Part shown: piece by piece, positions 53,544 to 62,541 of the stretch | Layout of the letters: each line of letters begins with the position of its first letter | Numbering within the stretch: position 1 is the stretch's first letter | Origin: Streptomyces sp. YS415 | GTDB taxonomy: Bacteria; Actinomycetota; Actinomycetes; Streptomycetales; Streptomycetaceae | Assembly: GCF_023544665.1 (NCBI RefSeq) | Contig: NZ_JAMJFL010000024.1 | Coordinates: 1 to 64,000, forward strand | Length of the DNA stretch: 64,000 bases | Reading direction: 5' to 3' | Program-made: the position numbers and the translations under genes | The notes under the pieces: model-generated | What the model was told of the DNA's origin: nothing | Database searches by the model: none | The model's input: only the letters and a program-made list of their open reading frames with translations

Positions 53544-54857
53544 TCACCCCCGCAGCCGCGCCCCGCAGTGCGGCCAGGGACTCGCCCCGCGCTGCACGTA
53601 CAGCTTCTTCGCGCGCAGGGTCTGTTCCGAGGCCGGGGCGTCCTGGGGCCGTCCGCTGCCGCCGAGGCTCCGCCAGGTCTGCGTGTCGAACTGGTACAGG
53701 CCCCCGTACGTGCCCGAGGGGTCCACCGCCTGGGGGCGCCCGCCCGACTCGCAGGCCGCGAGCCCCTGCCAGTCCAGATGGTCCGCCCCCTGCACCGACG
53801 TCGGCATGGGCCTCGTCCCCACCTTCACCACCTGGGTCCGGGGCTCGCGCACCAGCTCGCTGCCGAGGCGCCGCGGCTTCTGCCGTACGCCGTTGACGGT
53901 GACCATGGAGTACGTGACCCGGCGCAGCCCGGGCTGTCCGGCGCGCTCGACGACCTCGGTGCCCCGGAACAGCGAGGGGTCCTCGCTGCGCTGCACGTCG
54001 AAGGGGATCTCCTCCTCGTGGACCTCCTTCGTGCCGGTGATCCGCAGCACGGTCACCGTCTGCCCGTCGCGCGGGAAGCTGCCGGGCGGCACGGAGGTGG
54101 CGTCCTGTCCGCGCAGGGTGATCCCGGCCTCCTCGACGACCTCCCGGACGGTCGCGGCGTTGGTGCGCACGGTGCGGGCCCGGCCGTCCGCCATGATCGT
54201 CACGGAGCGCTCGGTGCGCACGTCGAGCGCGAGCCCCGCGCGCCCGATCCGGGTGGAGCGCGCGGCGGACAGGTAGGCCCCCTCCGCCCGCACCCCCCAC
54301 TGCCCGAGCGCCTCCTCGACCGTGCGCGCCGTCGTCCACACCTCGCGCCGCTGACCGTCGACCGTGAGCCGCACGGGCCGCCCGTAGCGCACCGCGACCT
54401 CGTCACCGCTGCTGAGTTCCGTACCGGGGGCGGGGGCGATCACGTCGTGCGCCCCGACCTCCACCCCCTCCTGGGCGAGCAGTTCGGTGACGTCGTCGGC
54501 GAAGGTGTGCAGCGTGCGCGGCCTGCCGTCGACATTCAGCTCGATCGCCTTGTCCTTGGCGACGAAGGCGGTGGTGCCGCCCGCCAGGAACGCGACCACC
54601 AGCGCCTGCGGCAGCAGCCGGCGCACGGAGCCGTCCGCGCTCCCCGGGTACCGGCTCTTGCGGCGCCGTGCGCCCCGTCGCCCCGGAGCGGCCCGCACCA
54701 CGGGCGCGAGCGCCTCCTTCTCCGGTGCGGGCCACGGCTCGTACGGGCCGGCCACTCCGTACCCCAGCGTCTCCGCGCTGTGCAGATCAGCGGGGGGCGC
54801 GTCGAATCCGCCGTACGCCTGCGGCGGGTACGTCTCGTACTGCGACCTGCTGCTCAC
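53544..54857 (-). CDS. Resuscitation-promoting factor, RpfB-type
   Basis: 437 residues from GTG 54857 with GGAG upstream. Cytosolic N-terminus, a helix (LPQALVVAFLAGGTTAFV, about 80-98), three DUF348 repeats (each with a V..DG pattern: IELNVDGRPRTLHTFADDV, VRLTVDGQRREVWTTARTV, VTIMADGRARTVRTNAATV), a G5 domain (EEEIPFDVQRSEDPSLFRGTEVVERAGQPGLRRVTY) and the Rpf transglycosylase domain (DHLDWQGLAACESGGRPQAVDPSGTYGGLYQFDTQTWRSLGG). The Glu of ACESGG is catalytic. It cleaves peptidoglycan and aids spore germination. One of several Rpf paralogues in Streptomyces. Confidence 0.95.
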   Translation of the reverse strand: MSSRSQYETYPPQAYGGFDAPPADLHSAETLGYGVAGPYEPWPAPEKEALAPVVRAAPGRRGARRRKSRYPGSADGSVRRLLPQALVVAFLAGGTTAFVAKDKAIELNVDGRPRTLHTFADDVTELLAQEGVEVGAHDVIAPAPGTELSSGDEVAVRYGRPVRLTVDGQRREVWTTARTVEEALGQWGVRAEGAYLSAARSTRIGRAGLALDVRTERSVTIMADGRARTVRTNAATVREVVEEAGITLRGQDATSVPPGSFPRDGQTVTVLRITGTKEVHEEEIPFDVQRSEDPSLFRGTEVVERAGQPGLRRVTYSMVTVNGVRQKPRRLGSELVREPRTQVVKVGTRPMPTSVQGADHLDWQGLAACESGGRPQAVDPSGTYGGLYQFDTQTWRSLGGSGRPQDAPASEQTLRAKKLYVQRGASPWPHCGARLRG

Positions 54858-54904
54858 GTCGCCACGCTCCAGTGGGCCAGAGGGGTCCCGAATCGGGCCC
54901 CCAG

Positions 54905-54933
54905 AACCTAGCGGAGCGAGTGTCACTCTCCAA
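54905..54933 (-). promoter_or_regulatory. Promoter of the Rpf gene
   Basis: On the minus strand TTGGAG (54933-54928), a 17-bp spacer and TAGGTT (54910-54905) give a leader of about 40 nt before GTG 54857. Confidence 0.6.
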
Positions 54934-54934
54934 A

Positions 54935-54957
54935 GCGACGCGACTACGCAGCGTCGC
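54935..54957. terminator. Hairpin after tatD
   Basis: GCGACGC (54935-54941) and GCGTCGC (54951-54957) pair perfectly with a 9-nt loop, 17 nt beyond the tatD stop and just upstream of the Rpf promoter. Confidence 0.6.
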
Positions 54958-54973
54958 GAGCGGGCGGTGATTG

Positions 54974-55852
54974 TCAGTAGGCGAAGGCGCGGGCCGTGTT
55001 CGCGCCGAGGGCCGTCGCCAGCGCGTCCTCGTCGATCCCGCGCACCGCGGCCATCGCGCGCACCGTGACCGGAATGAGATAGGGGGCGTTGGGCCGTCCG
55101 CGGTAGGGCGCCGGCGTCAGGAAGGGCGCGTCGGTCTCCACCAGCAGCAGCTCCAGCGGGGCCACGGCCACCGCCTCCCGCAGATCGCGGGCGTTCTTGA
55201 AGGTGACGTTGCCGGCGAAGGACATGAAGTATCCGGCCGCGGCGCAGATCTCCGCCATCTCGGCGTCACCGGAGTAGCAGTGGAAGACGGTCCGCTCCGG
55301 AGCGCCCTCCTCCTTCAGCACCCGCAGGACGTCCGCGTGCGCGTCGCGGTCGTGGATGACCAGCGCCTTGCCGTGCCGCTTGGCGATCTCGATGTGGGCG
55401 CGGAAGGAGCGCTCCTGCGCCTCCTTGCCCTCGTCGCCGGTGCGGAAGTAGTCCAGGCCCGTCTCGCCGACGGCCTTCACGTGCTCCAGCGCGGCCAGCC
55501 GGTCGATCTCGGCGAGCGCCGCGTCCAGCCCCGCGTCGCCGCCCGGCTCGCGTGCCCCCTGCCGGGACCAGCCGTCCGGGTCGCCGTGGACGATGCGCGG
55601 GGCCTCGTTGGGGTGCAGGGCGACCGCCGCGTGCACGTCCGCGAACGCGGCGGCCGTGTCCGCCGCCCACTGCGAGCCGCGTACGTCGCAGCCGACCTGC
55701 ACGACCGTCGTCACCCCGACCGACGCGGCCTTGGCGAGCCCTTCCTCCACCGTGCCGGACTGCATGTCGAGGTGGGTGTGGGAGTCGGCGACCGGCACCC
55801 GGAGAGGTTCCGGGAGCGGCGGCGCCGCGTTCTTGTCGCTGGAGGAAGGCAT
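54974..55852 (-). CDS. tatD: TatD-family metal-dependent DNase/hydrolase
   Basis: 292 residues from ATG 55852. Metal ligands in the family order: ADSHTHLD (HxH), GETGLDYFR (Glu), LVIHDRDAH (His), VFHCYSGD (His) and LLVETDAPFLTP (Asp). An Actinobacteria-typical insertion of about 20 residues lies after HPNEAPRIVHGD. Known roles are 3'-5' exonuclease activity in DNA quality control. TAGGAT ends 6 nt before the ATG, suggesting a leaderless mRNA. Confidence 0.95.
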   Translation of the reverse strand: MPSSSDKNAAPPLPEPLRVPVADSHTHLDMQSGTVEEGLAKAASVGVTTVVQVGCDVRGSQWAADTAAAFADVHAAVALHPNEAPRIVHGDPDGWSRQGAREPGGDAGLDAALAEIDRLAALEHVKAVGETGLDYFRTGDEGKEAQERSFRAHIEIAKRHGKALVIHDRDAHADVLRVLKEEGAPERTVFHCYSGDAEMAEICAAAGYFMSFAGNVTFKNARDLREAVAVAPLELLLVETDAPFLTPAPYRGRPNAPYLIPVTVRAMAAVRGIDEDALATALGANTARAFAY

Positions 55853-55901
55853 GCCCCGATCCTACGAAAGAGGGCGCCGGCGACTGTCGGCCACCACCGC
55901 G

Positions 55902-56744
55902 TCAGCGGCTCTTGGCGGCCACCACCGCGTCGAAGACGACCCGCTTGGGCAGGCCCGCCTCCGCCGCGACCGCCGCGATGGCCTCCTTGCGCCGCTCGCC
56001 CGCCTCCTCGCGCACCCGCACCCGGCGCACCAGTTCCTCGGGCCCGATCTCCTCGGGCCCCTTGTCCGGCGCGCCCTCCACGACCACGGTGATCTCGCCG
56101 CGCACGCCCTCGGCCGCCCACGCGGCCAGCTCGCCCAGCGGGCCGCGCTTGACCTCCTCGTAGGTCTTGGTCAGTTCCCGGCACACCGCGGCCCGCCGCT
56201 CCTCGCCGAAGACGGAGGCCATCGCGGCGAGGGTGTCGTCGAGGCGGTGCGGGGCCTCGAAGTAGACCAGCGTGCGCCGCTCCTCGCCGACCTCGCGCAG
56301 CCGCGAGAGCCGCTCGCCCGCCTTGCGCGGCAGGAACCCCTCGAAGCAGAACCGGTCCACGGGCAGCCCGGACAGCGCGAGCGCGGTGAGCACGGCGGAC
56401 GGCCCGGGGACGGCGGTGACCTTGATGTCCCGCTCGACGGCCGCGGCGACCAGCCGGTAGCCGGGGTCCGACACCGAGGGCATCCCCGCGTCGGTGACGA
56501 GCAGCACCCGCGCGCCGCCGAGGAGCTCGTCGACGAGTTCGGGGGTCCGGGCGGTCTCGTTGCCCTCGAAGTAGGACAGGACCCGCCCCTTGGGCGTGAC
56601 GCCCAGCGCCTGGGTCAGCCGGCGCAGCCGCCGGGTGTCCTCGGCCGCGACGACGTCGGCGCCGGCCAGCTCCGCGGCGAGCCGGGGCGGGGCGTCCGTG
56701 ATGTCGCCGATCGGGGTGCCTGCCAAAACAAGGGTTCCTGTCAC
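55902..56744 (-). CDS. rsmI: 16S rRNA (cytidine1402-2'-O)-methyltransferase
   Basis: 280 residues from GTG 56744. Tetrapyrrole methylase fold: LVLAGTPIGDITDAPPRL, VVAAEDTRRL, LVTDAGMPSVSDPGYRLV and VPGPSAVLTALALSGLP. It 2'-O-methylates C1402 of 16S rRNA. It is divergent from the mannosyltransferase, with a 62-bp gap. Confidence 0.96.
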   Translation of the reverse strand: MTGTLVLAGTPIGDITDAPPRLAAELAGADVVAAEDTRRLRRLTQALGVTPKGRVLSYFEGNETARTPELVDELLGGARVLLVTDAGMPSVSDPGYRLVAAAVERDIKVTAVPGPSAVLTALALSGLPVDRFCFEGFLPRKAGERLSRLREVGEERRTLVYFEAPHRLDDTLAAMASVFGEERRAAVCRELTKTYEEVKRGPLGELAAWAAEGVRGEITVVVEGAPDKGPEEIGPEELVRRVRVREEAGERRKEAIAAVAAEAGLPKRVVFDAVVAAKSR

Positions 56745-56806
56745 GTTTCCATCCTCGCAGGCGCCATGGGCGGGACTCCCACAGACGGGTTCCCTACGAT
56801 GGCGCG

Positions 56807-58558
56807 GTGACCAGTACAGCGTCGTCCATGGACTCCACGGACACCCGGCAGGGCCAGGCGCCGCACGACCAGCGGCCCTCGTGGCAGCAGCGGCTGCGCC
56901 GATTCGGATACACGGCGGGGCCCAGAGCCGACGTCCGCGACCGCCTGGTGCCGCCGTACGTGCAGCCGGCCCCGCGGCTGTGGGCGGTGCTCGGGCTGCC
57001 GCCGACGCTCGCCGACCGGCTGGTGCGCTGGTCGGGCTGGGGCGGTCCGCTGCTGATCACGCTGTTCGCGGGCGTGCTGCGGTTCTGGAACCTGGGCAGC
57101 CCCAAGGCGGTGATATTCGACGAGACGTACTACGCCAAGGACGCCTGGGCGCTCGTCCACCGCGGCTTCGAGGTCAACTGGGACAAGAACGCCAACGACC
57201 TGGTCCTGTCCATGGGGGACAAGGTCCAGCTGCCGTCGGACGCGGCGTACGTCGTGCACCCGCCGGTCGGCAAGTACGTCATCGGGCTGGGCGAGCTGAT
57301 GTTCGGGTTCGACCCGTTCGGCTGGCGGTTCATGACCGCGCTGCTCGGGACGCTGTCCGTGCTGATGCTGTGCCGCATCGGCCGCCGGATCTTCCGCTCC
57401 ACCTTCCTGGGCTGCCTGGCGGGCGCCCTGATGGCGGTGGACGGACTGCACTTCGTGATGAGCCGCACCGCGCTGCTCGACGGCGTGCTGATGTTCTTCG
57501 TGCTGGCCGCGTTCGGCTGCCTGGTCATCGACCGCGACAAGGCGCGCGAGAAGCTCGCCGCCGCACTGCCCGCGGACGCCGACGGCCGGGTCCGCCCGGA
57601 CGCGCACACCGCCGAGACCCTGCGCCTGGGATGGCGCCCCTGGCGCTGGACGGCCGGCCTGATGCTGGGCCTGGCCATCGGCACCAAGTGGAACGGCCTG
57701 TACATCCTGGCCGCGTTCGGCCTGCTCACGGTCCTGTGGGACGTCGGCTCCCGCAAGGTGGCGGGCGCCCGGGCCCCGCACGTGGCGGTGCTCAAGCACG
57801 ACCTGGGCTTCGCGTTCCTGGCCACCGTGCCGGTCGCGGTCCTCACCTACATCGTGTCCTGGACCGGCTGGATCCTCTCCCCCGCCGACGGCTCCGGCGG
57901 CTACTACCGCAACTGGGCCGCCACCGACGGGAAGAACAGCGACTGGTCGTGGCTCTTCCCGGACTGGTGGCGCAGCCTGTGGCACTACGAGTCCCAGGTG
58001 TACGAGTTCCATGTCGGCCTGTCCTCGCCGCACACGTACGAGTCCAACCCCTGGAGCTGGCTGGTCACCGGCCGCCCGGTGTCGTACTTCTACGAGTCCC
58101 CCGCGCCCGGCAAGGACGGCTGCCCGGTCGACGCGGGCGAGAAGTGCGCGCGCGAGGTGCTGGCGATCGGCACGCCGCTGCTGTGGTGGGTGGCCGCGTT
58201 CGCGGTGCTGTACGTGCTGTGGCGCTGGTTCTTCCGCCGCGACTGGCGGGCGGGCGCCATCGCCTGCGGCATCGCGGCCGGCTACCTGCCCTGGTTCATG
58301 TACCAGGAGCGGACGATCTTCTTCTTCTACGCCGTCGTGTTCCTGCCCTTCCTGTGCCTGGCCGTCGCGATGCTGCTCGGGGCGATCGTCGGACCGCCGA
58401 AGTCGAGCGAGACCCGCCGGGTGGCGGGCGCGACCGGCGCGGGCGTGCTGGTGCTGCTGATCGCCTGGAACTTCATCTACTTCTGGCCGCTGTTCACCGG
58501 CACCGCGATCCCGATCGACGACTGGCGTTCCCGCATGTGGCTGGATACCTGGGTATAG
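56807..58558 (+). CDS. pmt: Protein O-mannosyltransferase (GT39)
   Basis: 583 residues from GTG 56807. PMT features: VIFDETYYAKDAW (the Asp-Glu catalytic pair), HPPVGKYVIGLGE, then about eleven membrane helices and the C-terminal MYQERTIFFFYAVVFLPF. It moves mannose from polyprenyl-phosphate-mannose onto secreted proteins, together with Ppm1. In Streptomyces it glycosylates lipoproteins and is the phage phiC31 receptor pathway (established). TACGAT ends 6 nt before the GTG without a ribosome site (leaderless). Confidence 0.95.
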   Translation: MTSTASSMDSTDTRQGQAPHDQRPSWQQRLRRFGYTAGPRADVRDRLVPPYVQPAPRLWAVLGLPPTLADRLVRWSGWGGPLLITLFAGVLRFWNLGSPKAVIFDETYYAKDAWALVHRGFEVNWDKNANDLVLSMGDKVQLPSDAAYVVHPPVGKYVIGLGELMFGFDPFGWRFMTALLGTLSVLMLCRIGRRIFRSTFLGCLAGALMAVDGLHFVMSRTALLDGVLMFFVLAAFGCLVIDRDKAREKLAAALPADADGRVRPDAHTAETLRLGWRPWRWTAGLMLGLAIGTKWNGLYILAAFGLLTVLWDVGSRKVAGARAPHVAVLKHDLGFAFLATVPVAVLTYIVSWTGWILSPADGSGGYYRNWAATDGKNSDWSWLFPDWWRSLWHYESQVYEFHVGLSSPHTYESNPWSWLVTGRPVSYFYESPAPGKDGCPVDAGEKCAREVLAIGTPLLWWVAAFAVLYVLWRWFFRRDWRAGAIACGIAAGYLPWFMYQERTIFFFYAVVFLPFLCLAVAMLLGAIVGPPKSSETRRVAGATGAGVLVLLIAWNFIYFWPLFTGTAIPIDDWRSRMWLDTWV

Positions 58559-58643
58559 CAACAATCCTGGAACAGCCGCCCCCGCCGTCACACCGGCCCT
58601 TTACAGTGCGAGGACCACTGGGGAAACGGGGAGGGACAGCCCA

Positions 58644-60263
58644 ATGGGCAAGGGGGTGAAGGCCGCCGTCATCGGGAGCGTGTTCGCGGTGATGGTGGGG
58701 GGCGCCGGATACGGGGCCTACAACGTGGTGTCGGCGCTGGACGGCGACTCGGGCGGTACCGCGGTCGCGCGGACCGGGCCGCCGAGCGGGGACGAGGTCG
58801 AGGAGACGGCCGGGAAGTTCTTCGCGGCCTGGGAGCAGGGGCAGGCGACCGAGGCGGCGTCGTACACCAACTTCGACCAGGCGGCCCGGCCGCTGCTGGC
58901 GGCGTACGCACGCGACGCGCACATCACCGGTGTGAAGATCACGCCGGGGGCGGCGAACGGCGGGGTCGTGCCCTTCACGGTCGACGCGAAGGTGTCCTAC
59001 GACGGGAAGAGCAAGCCGCTCACCTACAAGAGCGAGCTGAAGGTCGTGCGCGGGAAGACCTCCGGCAAGGCGCTGGTCGACTGGGACCCGGCCGTGGTCC
59101 ACCCGGAGCTGGAGAAGGACGACACCCTCGTCACCGGTGAGTCGAAGAGCCCGCCCATCGAGGCCGTGGACCGCGACGGACAGGTGCTGACGAAGGCGAA
59201 GTACCCCTCGCTCGGGCCGGTCCTGGACACCCTGCGCGACCGCTACGGCGACAAGGCCGGCGGCACGCCCGGCGTAGAGCTGGTGATCCGGCACGCCGCC
59301 GAGGGCACGGCCGACACCCCGCTGCTCACGCTCGCCGAGGGCAAGCCGGGCAAGCTGCGCACCACGCTGAGCGCGGGCGTGCAGGCGGCGGCCGAGCGGG
59401 CGGTGAAGGGCTACGCCGAGTCGTCGGTGGTGGCCGTCAAGCCGAGCACGGGCGAGGTGCTGGCGGTGGCGAACCACCGCGAGGACGCCTTCAACGCCGC
59501 CTTCGAGGGCAGGGTCGCGCCCGGCTCCACCATGAAGATCATCACGGCCGCGATGCTGATCGACAACGGTGTCGCCTCGATGAACGGCCCCGCGCCCTGC
59601 CCGGACACCGCCACCTGGCAGAGCCAGACCTTCAAGAACCTGCCCGGTCTGGCCGCGAACGAGAACGCCACGCTCGCCGACACGTTCATGCGCTCCTGCA
59701 ACACCGGCTTCATCAAGCTCGTCGACGAGGAGCCGCTGACCGACGCCTCTCTGACGACGGAGGCGCAGGAGCGGTTCGGGCTCGGCAAGGACAACTGGAA
59801 GACCGGCATCTCCTCCTTCGACGGCAGCGTGCCCGCCTCCACCGGACCGGACCGCGCGGCCAACGCCATCGGCCAGGGCCAGGTCCAGATGAGCCCGCTG
59901 AACATGGCGTCGGTCACAGCCACCGCGATCACCGGAACCTTCCGGCAGCCGTTCGTCGTCTCCCCCGACCTGGACGGCCGGCCCCTGGCCACCGCCCAGG
60001 GCCTGCCGCCGGCCACCGCCTCCCAGCTCACGCAGATGATGCGGCTCACCGCGACCCAGGGCTCCGCCCGGGACGTGATGGCCGGACTCGGCGGCGACAT
60101 CGGCGCGAAGACCGGCTCCGCCGAGGTGGACGGACAGACCGCCAACAGCTGGTTCACCGGATTCCGCAACGACGTCGCCGCGGCGGCCATGAGCGTGTCC
60201 GGCGGACGCGGCGGTGAGGCGGCGGGCCCGATCGTGAAGGCGGTGCTGGCGGCGGGTGGCTGA
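58644..60263 (+). CDS. Class B penicillin-binding protein (copy 1)
   Basis: 539 residues; ATG 58644 after GGGGAGGGACAGCC. Single N-terminal helix (about 6-28), an NTF2-like MecA_N domain (about 45-150), a linker, and the transpeptidase: SxxK as STMK (Ser295), SxN as SCN (about 351) and KTG (about 489, AKTGSAEVDGQ). It crosslinks peptidoglycan at the outer membrane face and is the beta-lactam target. The MecA_N domain is the type also found in low-affinity PBPs. Paralogue of the next gene. Confidence 0.95.
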   Translation: MGKGVKAAVIGSVFAVMVGGAGYGAYNVVSALDGDSGGTAVARTGPPSGDEVEETAGKFFAAWEQGQATEAASYTNFDQAARPLLAAYARDAHITGVKITPGAANGGVVPFTVDAKVSYDGKSKPLTYKSELKVVRGKTSGKALVDWDPAVVHPELEKDDTLVTGESKSPPIEAVDRDGQVLTKAKYPSLGPVLDTLRDRYGDKAGGTPGVELVIRHAAEGTADTPLLTLAEGKPGKLRTTLSAGVQAAAERAVKGYAESSVVAVKPSTGEVLAVANHREDAFNAAFEGRVAPGSTMKIITAAMLIDNGVASMNGPAPCPDTATWQSQTFKNLPGLAANENATLADTFMRSCNTGFIKLVDEEPLTDASLTTEAQERFGLGKDNWKTGISSFDGSVPASTGPDRAANAIGQGQVQMSPLNMASVTATAITGTFRQPFVVSPDLDGRPLATAQGLPPATASQLTQMMRLTATQGSARDVMAGLGGDIGAKTGSAEVDGQTANSWFTGFRNDVAAAAMSVSGGRGGEAAGPIVKAVLAAGG

Positions 60264-60349
60264 CGTCACCCGCCGGGTTCCGGGACTCTAGGGTGGTCCC
60301 GTCGTTGGGCTGACGGGGGCCCGGGGATCTCGCGGAGGATCGGAAGACA

Positions 60350-62014
60350 GTGGGCAAGAGAAGGCGCGTCGCCGAGCGACGGAAGACGAGTCCCGCGGTG
60401 CTGGCCGGCGGGGCCATCGCCGTGGTCGCCGTCGGCGCGGCCGTGGCCGGCTACGCGCTGTACGGCGGCTCCTCGGCGGCCGAGGACCGCGGGCGGAGCA
60501 CCTCCGCCGGCGAGAAGGCGGTGAAGACGGGCCCCCTGTCCGCCAAGGAGGTCGCCACCGCCTCGCGCGCCTTCCTCGCCGCCTGGCAGCAGGGCAGCGT
60601 CGCCGGGGCGGCCGCGGCCACCGACGACGCGGCGGCGGCCCGCGAGGTGCTCACCGGCTACACCGAGAAGGCCCGCGTCCGGGACGTCACGCTCACCGCG
60701 GGCACCCCCACCGGCGCCGAGGTCCCCTTCTCCGTCAAGGGCACGGTGACCCACGGCAAGCTCAGCGAGCCGCTGGCCTACGACAGCGCGCTGACCGTCG
60801 TACGGCGCGAGACCGACGGCGAGCCGGTCGTCGCCTGGCGGCCCTCCGTCGTCCATCCCGACCTCAAGGACGGCGACACCCTGGTCACCGGCGCGTCCGG
60901 CACCCCGCCCATCAAGGCGCTCGACCGGGACGGCGGCGAGCTGACGACCGCGACGTACCCCTCGCTCGGTCCCGTCCTGGACTCGCTGCGCGAGAAGTAC
61001 GGCAAGACCGCGGGCGGCAAGGCGGGCATCGAGCTGCGCGTGGTCCGCGACAAGAAGTCGAAGTCGGCGGAGAAGACCCTGCTGGAGCTCAGCAAGGGCA
61101 CGCCGGGCACCGTGAGGACGACGCTGGACCCGGCCCTCCAGGCCGCCGCCGAGGAGCAGGTCGCCCAGAAGGCGCGCTCCTCGGTGGTCGTGCTGCGCGC
61201 CTCGACCGGTGAGATCCTGGCCGCCGCGAACGCCTCCAAGGGCTTCAACACCGCCTTCCAGGGCTCCCTGGCGCCGGGCTCCACCATGAAGGTCATCACC
61301 TCCTCGCTGCTCATCGAGAAGGGCCTGGCCTCGGCGGACAAGGCGCATCCGTGCCCGAAGTACTTCACCTACGGCGGCTGGAAGTTCCAGAACGACGACA
61401 AGTTCCTGATCAAGGACGGCACCTTCAAGGCGAGCTTCGCGCGCTCCTGCAACACCGCCTTCATCAGCCAGGCGCCCGAGCTGGACGACGACAGCCTGAC
61501 CGAGCAGGCCCAGCAGGTCTTCGGCCTCGGCCTGGACAACTGGTCCGTGGGTGTGTCGACCTTCGACGGCGCCGTCCCGGTGCAGTCGAAGGCGCAGATG
61601 GCGGCCGAGCTGATCGGCCAGGGCGGGGTGCGGATGAACCCGCTGAACATGGCGTCGGTGTCCGCGACGGTGAAGTCGGGCGTCTTCCACCAGCCCTATC
61701 TGGTCTCCCCCGAGGTGGACGGCCGCAAGCTCGCGACGGCCGCGCGCACGATGTCCGCCGGCACGCTGGCCCAGCTGCGCGACCTGATGTCCTACACGGC
61801 GGCCTACGGCACGGCGGCCGAGGCGATGGCCGGGGTGAGCGGGGACGTCGGCGCGAAGACCGGTTCGGCGGAGGTCGACGGCCAGAAGAAGCCGAACGGC
61901 TGGTTCACCGCCTACCGGGGCGACCTCGCGGCCGCGGGCGTCGTCCAGGCGGCCGGGCACGGCGGCGAGACGGCGGGGCCGATCGTGGCCGCGCTGCTGA
62001 AGCTGGGCGGCTGA
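60350..62014 (+). CDS. Class B penicillin-binding protein (copy 2)
   Basis: 554 residues from GTG 60350 with GGAGGATCGGAAG upstream. Same architecture as copy 1: helix at about 14-36 (AVLAGGAIAVVAVGAAVAGYAL), MecA_N-like domain, STMK (Ser311), RSCNTAF and KTGSAEVDGQ (about 503). The two genes are a tandem duplication with an 86-bp gap. Redundant or stage-specific PBPs are frequent in Streptomyces; the ssgE gene next door suggests a sporulation-related cell-wall role (inference). Confidence 0.95.
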   Translation: MGKRRRVAERRKTSPAVLAGGAIAVVAVGAAVAGYALYGGSSAAEDRGRSTSAGEKAVKTGPLSAKEVATASRAFLAAWQQGSVAGAAAATDDAAAAREVLTGYTEKARVRDVTLTAGTPTGAEVPFSVKGTVTHGKLSEPLAYDSALTVVRRETDGEPVVAWRPSVVHPDLKDGDTLVTGASGTPPIKALDRDGGELTTATYPSLGPVLDSLREKYGKTAGGKAGIELRVVRDKKSKSAEKTLLELSKGTPGTVRTTLDPALQAAAEEQVAQKARSSVVVLRASTGEILAAANASKGFNTAFQGSLAPGSTMKVITSSLLIEKGLASADKAHPCPKYFTYGGWKFQNDDKFLIKDGTFKASFARSCNTAFISQAPELDDDSLTEQAQQVFGLGLDNWSVGVSTFDGAVPVQSKAQMAAELIGQGGVRMNPLNMASVSATVKSGVFHQPYLVSPEVDGRKLATAARTMSAGTLAQLRDLMSYTAAYGTAAEAMAGVSGDVGAKTGSAEVDGQKKPNGWFTAYRGDLAAAGVVQAAGHGGETAGPIVAALLKLGG

Positions 62015-62015
62015 C

Positions 62016-62375
62016 TCAGCCGCGTACGGGCTCGGCGGCGGCCGTGTAGGTGCGGCGCAGGAAGCGCAGCAGCGTCTTGGTCTCGAACTGCACGACCGAG
62101 ACGCCCTGCGCGGAGTGGAACTCCACCACCGCCTGCACCCGGCCGCACGGCCACACCCGGACCTCGCCGCTGCCGGCCGGGGCGCGCAGCCCCTGCTCCA
62201 GCAGCGCCCGGTCGAACGTCCATTCGTGCGCCCCGGGGAGTCCGAACCGCACCGCGCGGGGGTCGCGGTCGGGGTCGTAGCGCAGCACGACGGGGACGGC
62301 GGCCCGGTCCTCCTGCACGCGGACATCGGTGTCCGTGACGATGTGGGCTCGTGCGTACTGCTCGACTACGGACAT
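62016..62375 (-). CDS. ssgE: SsgA-like protein (SALP), SsgE
   Basis: 119 residues; ATG 62375 after AGGGG. SALP family text: VPVVLRYDPDRDPRAVRFGLPGAHEWTFDRALLEQGLRAPAGSGEVRVWPC, FHSAQGVSVVQFETKTLLRFLRRTY. SALPs occur only in sporulating actinobacteria and control septation and peptidoglycan maintenance; SsgE acts in spore separation. The gene position beside two PBPs and cbiM is that of S. coelicolor SCO3158 (from memory), which gives the symbol. It is convergent with PBP copy 2, 1 bp between stops. Confidence 0.9.
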   Translation of the reverse strand: MSVVEQYARAHIVTDTDVRVQEDRAAVPVVLRYDPDRDPRAVRFGLPGAHEWTFDRALLEQGLRAPAGSGEVRVWPCGRVQAVVEFHSAQGVSVVQFETKTLLRFLRRTYTAAAEPVRG

Positions 62376-62541
62376 CGGACGGCCCCTAACGCTGAGCGAC
62401 CTGTGCGAAATCTGTGAATCCGCTTCCTCTCCAATGTCGCATATTTTCCGCCGGACGCCCGTGGGGGCGAAGACCCTGCACCGGTTGTTCACCCCCGCAC
62501 GCTCTTGCAAGACGTTCGCAACAAGCCACTATCATCGAACG

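Noticed and set aside
54858..54973. Cyclic di-AMP (ydaO) riboswitch before the Rpf gene
   Set aside because: Another Streptomyces rpf gene has one, but only about 40 nt lie between the predicted TSS and the GTG here, too short for that riboswitch, and no matching conserved segments are seen.
62376..62541. Cobalamin riboswitch before cbiM
   Set aside because: No B12-box-like sequence is recognisable and the predicted transcript begins at the start codon.
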